A stretch of 33,286 nt of DNA from Glutamicibacter nicotianae (GCF_006539525.1 NZ_BJNE01000025.1:1-33286), one strand, 5' to 3'. Counted from the first letter of the stretch, positions 9,061-16,804 are shown. Program-made: numbers and translations. The notes: generated by a model not told the origin, from the letters alone.

Positions 9061-10431
9061 ATGCTCAACGGACGCGTCTCGCACTGGTGGGAAGAGATCG
9101 GACTGCCAGAGCCACGCCAGCAGCTGCGCGGCCATGGCAGCGCAGACGTGGCCATCATAGGTGCCGGATTCACCGGCCTGTGGACCGCCTACTACCTGGC
9201 CAAGGCCAACCCGGAGCTGAGCATCACGATCCTCGAAGCCCGGCACGCAGGCTACGGCGCCTCGGGACGCAACGGGGGATGGCTCACCAACACCATCACC
9301 GCCGGCCGCGAACGCTACCTGAAATCCCATGGAAGGCAGGCGGTCAACGACTTCCAGCTGGCAATGAACCGTACCGTTGCCGAGGTCATCGAGGTGTGTG
9401 CCGCCGAAGGGATTGACGCAGATATCCTGCAAGGCGGAGAACTTGAAGTCGCGTACACCCCGGCCCAGGAGAGACGGCTGCGTGCCGACGATGTGGCAGC
9501 TGCGCAATGGCAGCACTCGGACACCGAGCTGCTGGAAGCCGACGCGGTGCGCCGCAAGGTCAACGTTGCCAACGCCCGGGCAGGGGTGTGGCATCCGCAT
9601 GCCGCCCGGATCCACCCGGCCAAACTGGTCCGCGGTCTCGCCGTCGCGGTGGAGCGGCTCGGCGTCAGGATCCATGAAAACACCCGAGTCACCGCGTTGC
9701 GCCCGCACCGCGTCGAATTCGACGGCGGCGCGCTGGACGCCGAATACATTGTCCGTGCCACCGAAGGGTTCACCGCCGGGCTGGCCGGACACAAGCGCTT
9801 ATGGCTCCCGATGAATTCTTCGCTGATCGCCACCGAACCGCTGGCGCCGTCCGTGTGGGATGAGCTGGGATGGAATCACGGCGAGGTGCTGGGCGACTAC
9901 GCCCACGTGTACATGTATGCCCAGCGCACCGCGGATGATCGCATCACCATTGGTGGTCGGGGCGTCCCATACAAGTACGGTTCGCGCACGGATACCGACG
10001 GCGTGACGCCGCACAGCACCGTCCAGGGATTGCAGGAAATCCTGCACCGCATGTTCCCGCAGACCCGTGGCGCAAGAATCGACCACGTATGGTCCGGGGT
10101 GCTTGGCGTGCCTCGCGATTGGGCGGCTACCGTGGGACTGGACCCGGCGACCGGTATTGGCTGGGCCGGTGGCTACGTCGGCACCGGGGTCAGCACGACG
10201 AATCTTGCCGGACGCACCCTGCGCGACTTGATCCTCGGGGAAACCACTGAATTGACCAGCCTGCCGTGGGTCAACCACCAGGTGCGCAAGTGGGAGCCGG
10301 AACCGTTGCGCTGGCTGGCAACCAAGGGCCTGTATGCGGCCTATGGCGCGGCAGATCGAAGCGAGTTGAAGGGGCGTGCCAGCTCGTCTCCACTGGCAGT
10401 ACTGGCCGACAAGATCACCGGGAAGCCTTGA
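9061..10431 (+). CDS. FAD-dependent oxidoreductase, DAO family (amine/amino-acid oxidase type)
   Basis: 456 residues. The N-terminal dinucleotide-binding motif VAIIGAGFTGLWTAYYLAK (GAGFTG at 34-39) is followed by LEARHAGYGASGRNGGWL, typical of the DAO superfamily branch that includes gamma-glutamylputrescine oxidase (PuuB/OrdL). The C-terminal FAD contact region reads WSGVLGVPRDWAATVGLD with GWAGGYVGTGVSTTNLAGRTL. The substrate cannot be told from sequence: a primary or secondary amine is likely, and polyamine derivatives are possible. No glutamylputrescine synthetase or aldehyde dehydrogenase gene is nearby. It has its own promoter, and GGGGCGG is a weak ribosome site. The next gene is a GNAT acetyltransferase whose promoter overlaps this stop codon. 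Confidence 0.9.
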   Translation: MLNGRVSHWWEEIGLPEPRQQLRGHGSADVAIIGAGFTGLWTAYYLAKANPELSITILEARHAGYGASGRNGGWLTNTITAGRERYLKSHGRQAVNDFQLAMNRTVAEVIEVCAAEGIDADILQGGELEVAYTPAQERRLRADDVAAAQWQHSDTELLEADAVRRKVNVANARAGVWHPHAARIHPAKLVRGLAVAVERLGVRIHENTRVTALRPHRVEFDGGALDAEYIVRATEGFTAGLAGHKRLWLPMNSSLIATEPLAPSVWDELGWNHGEVLGDYAHVYMYAQRTADDRITIGGRGVPYKYGSRTDTDGVTPHSTVQGLQEILHRMFPQTRGARIDHVWSGVLGVPRDWAATVGLDPATGIGWAGGYVGTGVSTTNLAGRTLRDLILGETTELTSLPWVNHQVRKWEPEPLRWLATKGLYAAYGAADRSELKGRASSSPLAVLADKITGKP

Positions 10432-10457
10432 GGGCTTGGCCTTGCAAGGCCTAGGCT
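10428..10457 (+). promoter_or_regulatory. GNAT gene promoter with 14-bp palindrome in its spacer
   Basis: TTGAGG (10428-10433) overlaps the TGA of the upstream gene; TAGGCT (10452-10457) is 18 bp downstream. The spacer ends in GGCCTTGCAAGGCC (10438-10451), a perfect 14-bp palindrome that abuts the -10. The start codon ATG 10464 is 6 nt after the -10, so the mRNA would be leaderless. A dyad inside the spacer is the layout of repressor operators and MerR-type sites. Confidence 0.5.
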
Positions 10458-10463
10458 GTGGCC

Positions 10464-10973
10464 ATGGAAACGGCAAAGCGCGGAAGCTTGTGGGCCGGCG
10501 GCCAGGACTACCTGCTGCGCGAAGCGAAAGCAGCGGATCTCGATCAGATCATTGCCTTGATGGCAGACGATGACATTCGCCGAGCGGAGCATCAGGGCGC
10601 CGAGGAGGATATGGAACAGTATCTCCACGCGTTCAACCAAATTAATGCGGACCCGGCGCATTCGCTGATGGTGGTGGAAGCCCAGGACGGAACACTGGTC
10701 GGCACGATGCAGCTGACCCTCTTGCCGGGACTGGCACGCAGGGGAGCGACGCGGATGCAGATCGAAGCAGTGCGCGTGTCCTCCGCGTTGCGCGGCAGGG
10801 GACTGGGAACTGCAATGATCCGCTGGGCTATTTCCGAAGCAGAGAACAACAATGTCCAGCTGGTCCAATTGACCAGCGATGCGCAGCGCACCGATGCGCA
10901 CCGATTCTACGAGGCGCTGGGCTTCACCGCGTCGCATGTGGGATTCAAGATGAGGCTGGCTATAGCCCCTTGA
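10464..10973 (+). CDS. GNAT family N-acetyltransferase
   Basis: 169 residues from ATG 10464; GTG 10458 is in frame but abuts the -10 hexamer. The acetyl-CoA pyrophosphate loop appears as VSSALRGRGLGTAMIRWA (RGRGLG at 110-115). The final strand and helix DAQRTDAHRFYEALGF are standard for GNAT enzymes. The acceptor substrate is unknown. Its neighbour is an amine-oxidase-like flavoprotein; a shared role in amine or amino-acid handling is only inference. The stop lies 14 bp inside the 3' end of the convergent ABM gene, so the two genes overlap tail to tail with no terminator between them. Confidence 0.9.
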   Translation: METAKRGSLWAGGQDYLLREAKAADLDQIIALMADDDIRRAEHQGAEEDMEQYLHAFNQINADPAHSLMVVEAQDGTLVGTMQLTLLPGLARRGATRMQIEAVRVSSALRGRGLGTAMIRWAISEAENNNVQLVQLTSDAQRTDAHRFYEALGFTASHVGFKMRLAIAP

Positions 10974-11238
10974 TCGTGTAGATCCGCTGCAAGCCGGAGG
11001 TGGCCTGGCCCCACTTGCTAGCCGCGGCCCGCTGCTGGTGGGCTTCAAAGGCGCCACTGTCTTCGAATTCCTCGTGGACCATCCACACCCAGGGATCTTC
11101 GGTTGGCGTGACAGAGAACGAGATGCACCCGGGCTCGGCCTTGGTCAGGCGGATATGCTTCGGCAACAATTTCTTCACTACCTCAGCTTCGGCCGCATCC
11201 TTGCACAGCAGCCGGCCCTCCAAGATCACGGTTCCCAT
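10960..11238 (-). CDS. Antibiotic biosynthesis monooxygenase (ABM)-domain protein, YgiN-like
   Basis: 92 residues, the usual size of a single ABM domain. The pattern fits the dimeric alpha-beta ferredoxin-like fold: beta strand VILEGRLLCK, helix, KAEPGCISFSVTP, then VWMVHEEFEDSGAFEAHQQ, the family signature in which the final His is conserved. Relatives are quinol monooxygenases or heme-degrading enzymes; without residues specific to heme oxygenases the substrate is open. It is transcribed from its own site: a 6-5-6 inverted repeat (11250-11266) sits 11 bp before the start. Its 3' end overlaps the convergent GNAT gene by 14 bp. Confidence 0.85.
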   Translation of the reverse strand: MGTVILEGRLLCKDAAEAEVVKKLLPKHIRLTKAEPGCISFSVTPTEDPWVWMVHEEFEDSGAFEAHQQRAAASKWGQATSGLQRIYTIKGL

Positions 11239-11249
11239 GCCAGCAAGTT

Positions 11250-11266
11250 TGCCACGATCGGTGGCA
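11250..11266 (-). promoter_or_regulatory. Inverted repeat upstream of the ABM gene, candidate operator
   Basis: TGCCAC (11250-11255) and GTGGCA (11261-11266) are perfect inverted half-sites around 5 bp. The repeat ends 11 bp before the ATG at 11238 and overlaps where the promoter should be. It lies within the short gap between the ABC-F terminator and this gene. Confidence 0.4.
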
Positions 11267-11290
11267 GACTGGGAGAAAAATTACCGGAGA

Positions 11291-11333
11291 AGCTGGAGGG
11301 CCCGGAAACGAAAAGTTTCCGGGCCCTCCAGCT
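11291..11333 (-). terminator. Terminator after the ABC-F gene
   Basis: A 19-bp perfect stem (11291-11309 with 11315-11333) with a 5-nt loop, 20 bp past the ABC-F stop. There is no adjacent U-tract; on the minus strand ATTTTT occurs about 10 nt further on. Confidence 0.7.
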
Positions 11334-11352
11334 CGATCGCAGTGCGCAGAAG

Positions 11353-13143
11353 CTATCCGAGCAGCTCGGACAGTTCCAGCCAGCGCTCTTCCAGCTCATC
11401 GATCTGCGACTGGTAGTCGTTGATCTCGGCAGTGAACTTGGCCAGGCCCTCGTAGTCGCTCTGGTCATGATCGGCCATCTTGGCATGGACCTTGGCGATC
11501 TTTTCCTCCAGCTGGCCTACCTTGCGTTCATTGGCGTTCAATTCCTTCTGCGCGGCACGCAGCTCGGCCCCCGTTGGGCCGGCAGGCTTGCCGGCAGTCT
11601 GCGATGAAGCCTGGGTAGGATTCGATCCGCCCGTCGATCCCTGGGCGGCCCGCAGCTTCAGGTACTCGTCCACACCGCCAGGCACGTGGCGGAAGGTGCC
11701 ATTCAGGATGGCGTACTGCTGGTCGGTGACGCGTTCGAGCAGGTAGCGGTCGTGGGAGACCACGATCAGCGTGCCCGGCCAGGAGTCCAGCAGATCTTCC
11801 AGTGCGGCCAGCATGTCGGTATCGACGTCGTTGGTCGGCTCATCGAGGATCATCACGTTCGGTTCGCCCATGAGGATCATCAGCAGCTGCAGGCGGCGGC
11901 GCTGGCCACCGGAGAGCTCGCGGACCTTGGTGGACAGGTGCGCGGAGGAGAATCCGAGGCGTTCCAGCAGCTGCGCCGGGGTCAGGTCCTTGCCGTCCAC
12001 ATTGAAGGTGGTCTTGAAGCGTCCGAGGACCTCGCGGACCAGGTCCTCGCCGATCTGCTCCAGCTCGCGGAACTGCTGGTCAAGCACCGCCAGCTTGACC
12101 GTCTGGCCGCGCTTGATCTTGCCGCCGGTGGGCGCCACGGTGCCGGCAATCAGGCCAAGCAGGGTGGACTTGCCGGCGCCATTGGCCCCCAGCAGGCCGG
12201 TGCGCTCGCCGGGCCCGATGCGCCAGGTGAAGGGCTTGAGCACCTGCTTGTCCCCGAAGGAGACCTCGGTGTCCAGCAGGTCGATGACGTCCTTGCCCAG
12301 CCGGCTGGTGGCCATCTGCTTGAGTTCCAGCGGGTTGCGCACCGGCGGAACGTCCGCGATCAGCTGGTTGGCCGCCTCGATGCGGAACTTCGGCTTGGAG
12401 GTGCGGGCCGGTGCGCCGCGGCGCAGCCAGGCCAGCTCCTTCTTCATCATGTTCTGCCGCTTGGATTCGGTGACCGCGGCGATGCGGTCGCGTTCCACAC
12501 GCTGCAGCACGTAGGCGGCGTAGCCGCCCTCGAACGGCTCGACCAGGCGGTCGTGCACTTCCCAGGTGGTGGTGCAGACCGCGTCGAGGAACCAGCGGTC
12601 GTGGGTGACGACCATCAGGCCGCCGGAGTTCTTGGACCAGCGGTTGTTGATGTGCTCGGCGAGCCAGGAGATGCCCTCGACGTCCAAATGGTTGGTCGGC
12701 TCGTCCAGGATGATGACATCCCAGTCCTGAACCAGCAGCGCGGCCAGGGCCACGCGGCGGCGCTGGCCGCCGGAAAGGGTGCCGACCTTCGCTTCCCAGT
12801 CCAGGTCTGCGACCAGCCCGGAGATGATGTCGCGGATCCGGGCCTGGCCGGCCCATTCGTGGTCGTCCATTTCGCCCACCACGCTGAAGTGCACGGTTGC
12901 TTCGGGATCCAGGGTGTCGGACTGGTCCAGCACGCCCACGCGCAGTCCGTTGCGCTTGGTCACCCGCCCGGAGTTGGGCTCGATCCTGTTGGAGAGCATG
13001 CCGAGCAGCGAGGACTTGCCTTCGCCGTTGCGACCCACCAAGCCGATGCGGTCGCCGTCGGAGATGCCGATGGTCACCGAGTCGAAAACGACATGGGTGG
13101 GATATTCCAGATGCAGGGCTTCGCCCCCGAGTAAATGAGCCAC
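11353..13143 (-). CDS. ABC-F family ATP-binding cassette protein
   Basis: 596 residues from GTG 13143. This start gives the N-terminus MAHLLGGEALHLEYPT usual for actinobacterial relatives, and a TAAAAT lies 7 nt upstream; ATG 13152 is the alternative. There are two ABC domains and no membrane segments. Domain 1 has GRNGEGKSS (about 37-45), LSGGQRRRVALA and DEPTNHLD. Domain 2 has GANGAGKST, LSGGQRRRLQL and DEPTNDVD. The C-terminal 70 residues are a charged coiled coil, as in Uup-type proteins. ABC-F proteins bind ribosomes and rescue or protect translation; some give antibiotic resistance, but this one has no clear resistance-type interdomain signature I can read. A housekeeping translation factor is more likely. 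Confidence 0.93.
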   Translation of the reverse strand: MAHLLGGEALHLEYPTHVVFDSVTIGISDGDRIGLVGRNGEGKSSLLGMLSNRIEPNSGRVTKRNGLRVGVLDQSDTLDPEATVHFSVVGEMDDHEWAGQARIRDIISGLVADLDWEAKVGTLSGGQRRRVALAALLVQDWDVIILDEPTNHLDVEGISWLAEHINNRWSKNSGGLMVVTHDRWFLDAVCTTTWEVHDRLVEPFEGGYAAYVLQRVERDRIAAVTESKRQNMMKKELAWLRRGAPARTSKPKFRIEAANQLIADVPPVRNPLELKQMATSRLGKDVIDLLDTEVSFGDKQVLKPFTWRIGPGERTGLLGANGAGKSTLLGLIAGTVAPTGGKIKRGQTVKLAVLDQQFRELEQIGEDLVREVLGRFKTTFNVDGKDLTPAQLLERLGFSSAHLSTKVRELSGGQRRRLQLLMILMGEPNVMILDEPTNDVDTDMLAALEDLLDSWPGTLIVVSHDRYLLERVTDQQYAILNGTFRHVPGGVDEYLKLRAAQGSTGGSNPTQASSQTAGKPAGPTGAELRAAQKELNANERKVGQLEEKIAKVHAKMADHDQSDYEGLAKFTAEINDYQSQIDELEERWLELSELLG

Positions 13144-13150
13144 GATTCCC

Positions 13151-13156
13151 ATTTTA
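13151..13156 (-). promoter_or_regulatory. -10 element for leaderless ABC-F transcript
   Basis: TAAAAT on the minus strand ends 7 nt before GTG 13143. The -35 is weak (TGACCT at 18 bp). No Shine-Dalgarno is properly spaced for the GTG, which fits a leaderless mRNA. Confidence 0.35.
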
Positions 13157-13315
13157 CGTTCCGAGGGCAAATCGAGGTCATTGCAGGCTGGCCCGGGCTG
13201 TTTAAAGCAGAGAACAAAAGTGAGTTTAGCTACGGTGTTTTGCGATTTCGCACAACGGGCCGATCATGGCAGAATAATTAGCGTGCTTGTCGGGCATGCC
13301 CTGCGCAAGCGATTT

Positions 13316-13390
13316 TCCGCCCTGGTGTAATGGCAACACGCCAGCCTTTGGAGCTGTGCATTCTAGGTTCGAATCCTAGGGGCGGAACCA
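13316..13390 (+). tRNA. tRNA-Gln (anticodon TTG), CCA encoded
   Basis: The 7-bp acceptor stem TCCGCCC/GGGCGGA is perfect, the D stem is GTGT/ACAC, and the T arm is CTAGG-TTCGAAT-CCTAG. The anticodon loop CTTTGGA has TTG at 34-36 on a 4-bp stem (CAGC/GCTG); position 27-43 is a C/U mismatch, which is unusual but tolerated. A discriminator A and an encoded CCA complete it. A tRNA-Gln before glmU is also found in mycobacteria (glnU). Confidence 0.93.
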
Positions 13391-13397
13391 TTGATCA

Positions 13398-13428
13398 GGC
13401 GCCACAGATGTGGCGCCGTTATTTTTTA
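13398..13428 (+). terminator. Rho-independent terminator after tRNA-Gln
   Basis: GGCGCCAC (13398-13405) pairs with GTGGCGCC (13410-13417) around the loop AGAT, followed by GTTATTTTTTA. This is the most canonical U-tract terminator in the window. Confidence 0.88.
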
Positions 13429-13522
13429 ATCAGTTCAGCGCATCCCGGCGCTCGCGATAGACTTGCTCTGAGGTTTTACTTCTCTGCCCAAAACCTTGAA
13501 ACCAATTTGCAGGAGAATGCAC

Positions 13523-14974
13523 TTGAGTGATCAGGTCAATGCACCAGTAGCTGTCATCGTCCTCGCCGCTGGCGCCGGTACCCGCATGAAATCGGCGAAG
13601 CCGAAGATCATGCATGAAATTGCAGGTCGGTCCATGATTGGCCACGCACTTCACGCGGCATCGGCATTGCAGCCGCAGAACTTGGTAGCAGTTGTCCGCC
13701 ACCAGCGCGATCTGGTCGCAGAGCACATCCTGACGCAGTTCCCTTCCATCACCATTGCCGACCAGGATGAGATCCCGGGCACCGGCCGCGCCGTGCAGCA
13801 GGGTTTGGAAGTTGTCGACCCGTCGCTTGAGGGTACCGTTGTAGTGACCTACGGCGATGTGCCGTTGCTCACCAGCGAGGTGCTCCAGGAACTGGTGGCC
13901 ACCCATGAGTCGAACGGCAACTCGGTGACCGTGCTGACCACCGAATTGGATGACCCTTCCGGCTACGGCCGCATCCTGCGCGACGCCAACGGGGACGTCT
14001 CCGGCATCCGCGAACAGAAGGACGCCTCGCCGGAGGAATTGGCAGTCAAGGAAATCAACTCCGGCATCTACGCATTCGATGCCCAGATGCTGCGTTCGGC
14101 ACTGACCGAGGTCACCACCGACAACGCACAGGGCGAGATGTACCTGACCGACGTTCTCGCCATCGCCCGTGAACGCGGCGGCCGCGTCGCTTCCTCGCAG
14201 ATCGCCGACCGCTGGCAGATCGAGGGCGCCAACGACCGCGTGCAGGTGTCCAACCTGGCCCGCATCTACAACCAGCGCAAGACCGAATTCTGGATGCGCC
14301 AGGGCGTGACCATCGTCGATCCTGCGACCACCTGGATCGACGCCGACGTCATGATCGGCCAGGACGCCACGATCAAACCGGGAACCCAGCTGCACGGCGA
14401 GACCGTCATCGGCGCCAACGCCACCGTTGGCCCGGACACCACCTTGACCAACGTGGTGGTTGGCCAGCGCGCTACCGTCAAGCGCACCGACGCCACCGAC
14501 TCGCGCATCGCTGACGGCGCTTCGGTTGGCCCGTTCGCCTACCTGCGCCCGGGCACCGACCTCGGTGCAGATGGCAAGATCGGCGCTTTCTACGAAACCA
14601 AGAATGTCACGATTGGCCGTGGCTCCAAGCTCTCGCACCTCGGCTACGCCGGAGATGCTGAAATCGGTGAATTCACCAACATCGGCTGCGGCAATATCAC
14701 CGCAAACTACGATGGCGAGAAGAAGCACCGCACCAAGATCGGTTCGCATGTGCGCACCAGCTCCAACACCGTATTCGTCGCCCCGGTGGAAATCGGCGAC
14801 GGCGCATACACCGGAGCCGGAGCCATCGTCCGCAAGAACGTCCCGGCCGGTGCCTTGGCACTGTCTGTGGCACCGCAGCGCAACTCCGAGGGATGGACGC
14901 TGGAAAAGCGCCCAGGCACCCCTTCGGCTGACGCAGCATTCAAGTCCTCGCTGAACTCCTCGGCTTCCGAGTAA
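13523..14974 (+). CDS. glmU: Bifunctional UDP-N-acetylglucosamine pyrophosphorylase / glucosamine-1-phosphate N-acetyltransferase
   Basis: 483 residues from TTG 13523, chosen because AGGAG lies 7 nt upstream (13511-13515); ATG 13517 in the same frame would leave too little spacing. GlmU acetylates GlcN-1-P and then couples it to UTP, giving UDP-GlcNAc for peptidoglycan. The N-terminal nucleotidyltransferase has VLAAGAGTRMKSAKPK (13-28) and TYGDVPLL. The C-terminal left-handed beta-helix has hexapeptide repeats and the acetyltransferase motifs GAFYETKN, HLGYAGDAEIG and GCGNITANYDG. It is followed by prs 72 bp later in the conserved glmU-prs-bL25-pth order. Confidence 0.97.
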   Translation: MSDQVNAPVAVIVLAAGAGTRMKSAKPKIMHEIAGRSMIGHALHAASALQPQNLVAVVRHQRDLVAEHILTQFPSITIADQDEIPGTGRAVQQGLEVVDPSLEGTVVVTYGDVPLLTSEVLQELVATHESNGNSVTVLTTELDDPSGYGRILRDANGDVSGIREQKDASPEELAVKEINSGIYAFDAQMLRSALTEVTTDNAQGEMYLTDVLAIARERGGRVASSQIADRWQIEGANDRVQVSNLARIYNQRKTEFWMRQGVTIVDPATTWIDADVMIGQDATIKPGTQLHGETVIGANATVGPDTTLTNVVVGQRATVKRTDATDSRIADGASVGPFAYLRPGTDLGADGKIGAFYETKNVTIGRGSKLSHLGYAGDAEIGEFTNIGCGNITANYDGEKKHRTKIGSHVRTSSNTVFVAPVEIGDGAYTGAGAIVRKNVPAGALALSVAPQRNSEGWTLEKRPGTPSADAAFKSSLNSSASE

Positions 14975-15046
14975 TCCAGCTACGGACTACATTTCCTCGA
15001 CAACAACCTCATACGTGATAGCGAAGCGAGCGAGAAAGCAAACCCC

Positions 15047-16027
15047 ATGAGTGAAATCCGCCATAACGTCGACAAAGAGCTGGTGCTGGCCACCGGTCGC
15101 GCGCACCCGGAACTTGCCGCAGAAGTAGCCAAGGAACTCGACACCGATCTGCTGCCTTTGAACGCCTACGACTTCGCCAACGGCGAGATCTACGTGCGTT
15201 CGGATGAGTCGGTGCGCGGCAAGGACGTGTTCCTGCTGCAGTCCTACCCAGCACCGTTGAACAACTGGCTGATGGAACAGCTGATCATGATCGACTCGAT
15301 GAAGCGTGCTTCGGCTCGCCGCATCACCGTTGTGGCGCCGTTCTACCCGTACGCCCGCCAGGACAAGAAGGGCCGCGGCCGCGAGCCGATCTCGGCCCGC
15401 CTGGTTGCCGACTTGTTCAAGACCGCCGGCGCCGACCGCGTGATCTCCTGCGACCTGCACACCGCGCAGATCCAGGGCTTCTTCGACGGTCCGGTGGACC
15501 ACCTGTTCGGCTTCCCGCTGCTGGCCGACTACATCAAGTCCAAGGTAGATGTCAGCGAAGTGACCGTGGTGTCCCCGGACACCGGACGCGTGCGCGTGGC
15601 CGAGCAGTGGGCTGAGCGCCTGGGTGGCGCTCCGCTGGCCTTCGTGCACAAGTCCCGCGATCTGACCGTGCCGAACCAGGCCGAGTCCAAGACCGTGGTG
15701 GGCCAGGTCGAGGGCCGCACCGCGATCCTGATCGATGACATGATCGACACCGGCGGAACCATCGCCGGCGCCGTGCGCGTGCTGAAGGAAGCCGGTGCCA
15801 AGGATGTCATCATCGCCGCGACCCACGCCGTGTTCTCGGATCCGGCCGCGCAGCGCCTGGCCGAGTGCGGTGCCAAGGAAGTTGTTGTCACCAACACCCT
15901 GCCGATCCCGGAAGAGAAGCGCTTCGAGAACCTGACCGTGCTCTCGATCGCACCAACGATCGCCCGCGCGATCTCCGAGGTGTTCCACGACGGTTCGGTT
16001 ACGAACCTGTTTGACGGCCGCGCCTAG
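15047..16027 (+). CDS. prs: Ribose-phosphate pyrophosphokinase (PRPP synthetase)
   Basis: 326 residues, class I length. It transfers pyrophosphate from ATP to ribose 5-phosphate, giving PRPP for purine, pyrimidine, His, Trp and NAD synthesis. Motifs: FANGEIYVRSDESVRGKDVF, the ATP region YPYARQDKKGRGREPISARL, the SCDLHTAQIQGFFDGPVDHL segment, and the PRPP-binding loop AILIDDMIDTGGTI. glmU lies upstream. Its TAG at 16025-16027 interlocks with the convergent DUF1801 stop inside CTAG, and its apparent terminator hairpin lies within that gene. Confidence 0.97.
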   Translation: MSEIRHNVDKELVLATGRAHPELAAEVAKELDTDLLPLNAYDFANGEIYVRSDESVRGKDVFLLQSYPAPLNNWLMEQLIMIDSMKRASARRITVVAPFYPYARQDKKGRGREPISARLVADLFKTAGADRVISCDLHTAQIQGFFDGPVDHLFGFPLLADYIKSKVDVSEVTVVSPDTGRVRVAEQWAERLGGAPLAFVHKSRDLTVPNQAESKTVVGQVEGRTAILIDDMIDTGGTIAGAVRVLKEAGAKDVIIAATHAVFSDPAAQRLAECGAKEVVVTNTLPIPEEKRFENLTVLSIAPTIARAISEVFHDGSVTNLFDGRA

Positions 16028-16524
16028 CAGCCCTCGTTTCGCAAGCCCTCGGCCGGTACCCCTGCGGGTGCCGGCCGAAGGCAGTTAAAGCAGCTGTTCA
16101 TGGTCGTGTCGTCGGACAGCGTTGCCTGCAGCGACTTCTCGATCAGTTCGCGCAGGATTGCCTGGTCCACCGAGGCAAGCCGGGTCAGATACAGGCAGGC
16201 TTTGCTGCTCCGGTGCTTGCCGAGCTTCTCCAGCAGCTCCGGCCAGCGTTCGGCAAATCCGCTGGCCAGATAGATGGTGTGGTGGCTCGGGCCGGGAGCA
16301 AAGGCCAGCAGCGGCGCGATGCCGCCGTGCCCTGACTCGTAGCGGTACTCGTACTGGCCGAAGCCGAGGATACGCCCGGCCCAGACTACCGGTTCGTCAC
16401 CGGAAATTTCCTTGAACAGCGCCAGCAGCTCATCGGCTTCGGCACGCCGGGGACCGGTGGCCCGGTCCAGTACCGGTGCAATCGGAAGATCGGAAGGGGA
16501 CATTGCTGGCTGCTTGCTGGCCAT
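16024..16524 (-). CDS. DUF1801 domain protein with a Cys-containing C-terminal tail
   Basis: 166 residues from ATG 16524, with GGAAGGAA well placed upstream. DUF1801 proteins (YdhG-like, iron chaperone Fra-like fold) are small; the sequence DEPVVWAGRILGFGQYEYRYESGHGG followed by the LAFAPGPSHHTIYLASGF region is typical. Function is unknown. After the domain the protein ends with a tail containing CFNCLRPAPAGVPAEGL and a terminal Gly-Cys: three cysteines, two as CxxC. Most of that tail is encoded by the GC hairpin that probably terminates prs on the other strand. The gene sits alone and convergent to prs, interrupting the prs-bL25 order. Confidence 0.8.
   Translation of the reverse strand: MASKQPAMSPSDLPIAPVLDRATGPRRAEADELLALFKEISGDEPVVWAGRILGFGQYEYRYESGHGGIAPLLAFAPGPSHHTIYLASGFAERWPELLEKLGKHRSSKACLYLTRLASVDQAILRELIEKSLQATLSDDTTMNSCFNCLRPAPAGVPAEGLRNEGC
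16030..16076 (+). terminator. prs terminator hairpin inside the DUF1801 coding end
   Basis: A 12-bp GC-rich helix with one mismatch and further pairs, roughly 16042-16078, surrounds the loop CTGC and begins a few bases past the prs stop. No U-tract follows. On the opposite strand the same bases encode the C-terminal tail of the DUF1801 protein. Confidence 0.5.
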
Positions 16525-16648
16525 GGAATTCCTTCCTGCAGCGTTCGTCGGCTGCAGCGGCTTGCGGGACTTGCCTCAACGCTACCCGCCAGCGCAAGGG
16601 CCCGCTGTGTTCTGGGTGACAGATTTTCGTCCAGGGGCGTGGGACTGC

Positions 16649-16654
16649 TAGAAT
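16649..16654 (+). promoter_or_regulatory. Extended -10 promoter of the bL25 gene
   Basis: TAGAAT (16649-16654) is preceded by TGC, an extended -10. No good -35 is seen. Initiation near 16661 would give a leader of about 144 nt before the bL25 gene. Confidence 0.45.
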
Positions 16655-16660
16655 TATTGA

Positions 16661-16804
16661 CTGTGCCCAGGCGAGGGAAACACCAGCGATGGTGGGACCG
16701 TTATCGACAAGGCCGGAAAAGCTCTTTCATCTCTTAGATGTTGGTTGCTTCCCGAGTCCACGCAAGGGCCTGAATGAAGCAACCATTTCCTAAGGAGAAT
16801 TATC
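16661..16804 (+). promoter_or_regulatory. Structured 5' leader of the bL25 gene
   Basis: A 9-bp perfect stem, GGTTGCTTC (16743-16751) with GAAGCAACC (16776-16784), encloses a 24-nt loop and ends 7 nt before the Shine-Dalgarno TAAGGAG (16791-16797). A smaller CACC/GGTG hairpin lies upstream near 16681-16694. The position suggests control of translation or an autoregulatory ribosomal-protein leader. This is inference; I do not recognise a named RNA family. Confidence 0.4.

Noticed and set aside
11686-13134. 482-codon plus-strand ORF opposite the ABC-F gene
   Set aside because: Antisense shadow, low-complexity composition. The ABC motifs are on the minus strand.
13330-13530. ORF covering the tRNA and terminator before glmU
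   Set aside because: It lies within tRNA-Gln and its terminator, with no coding support.
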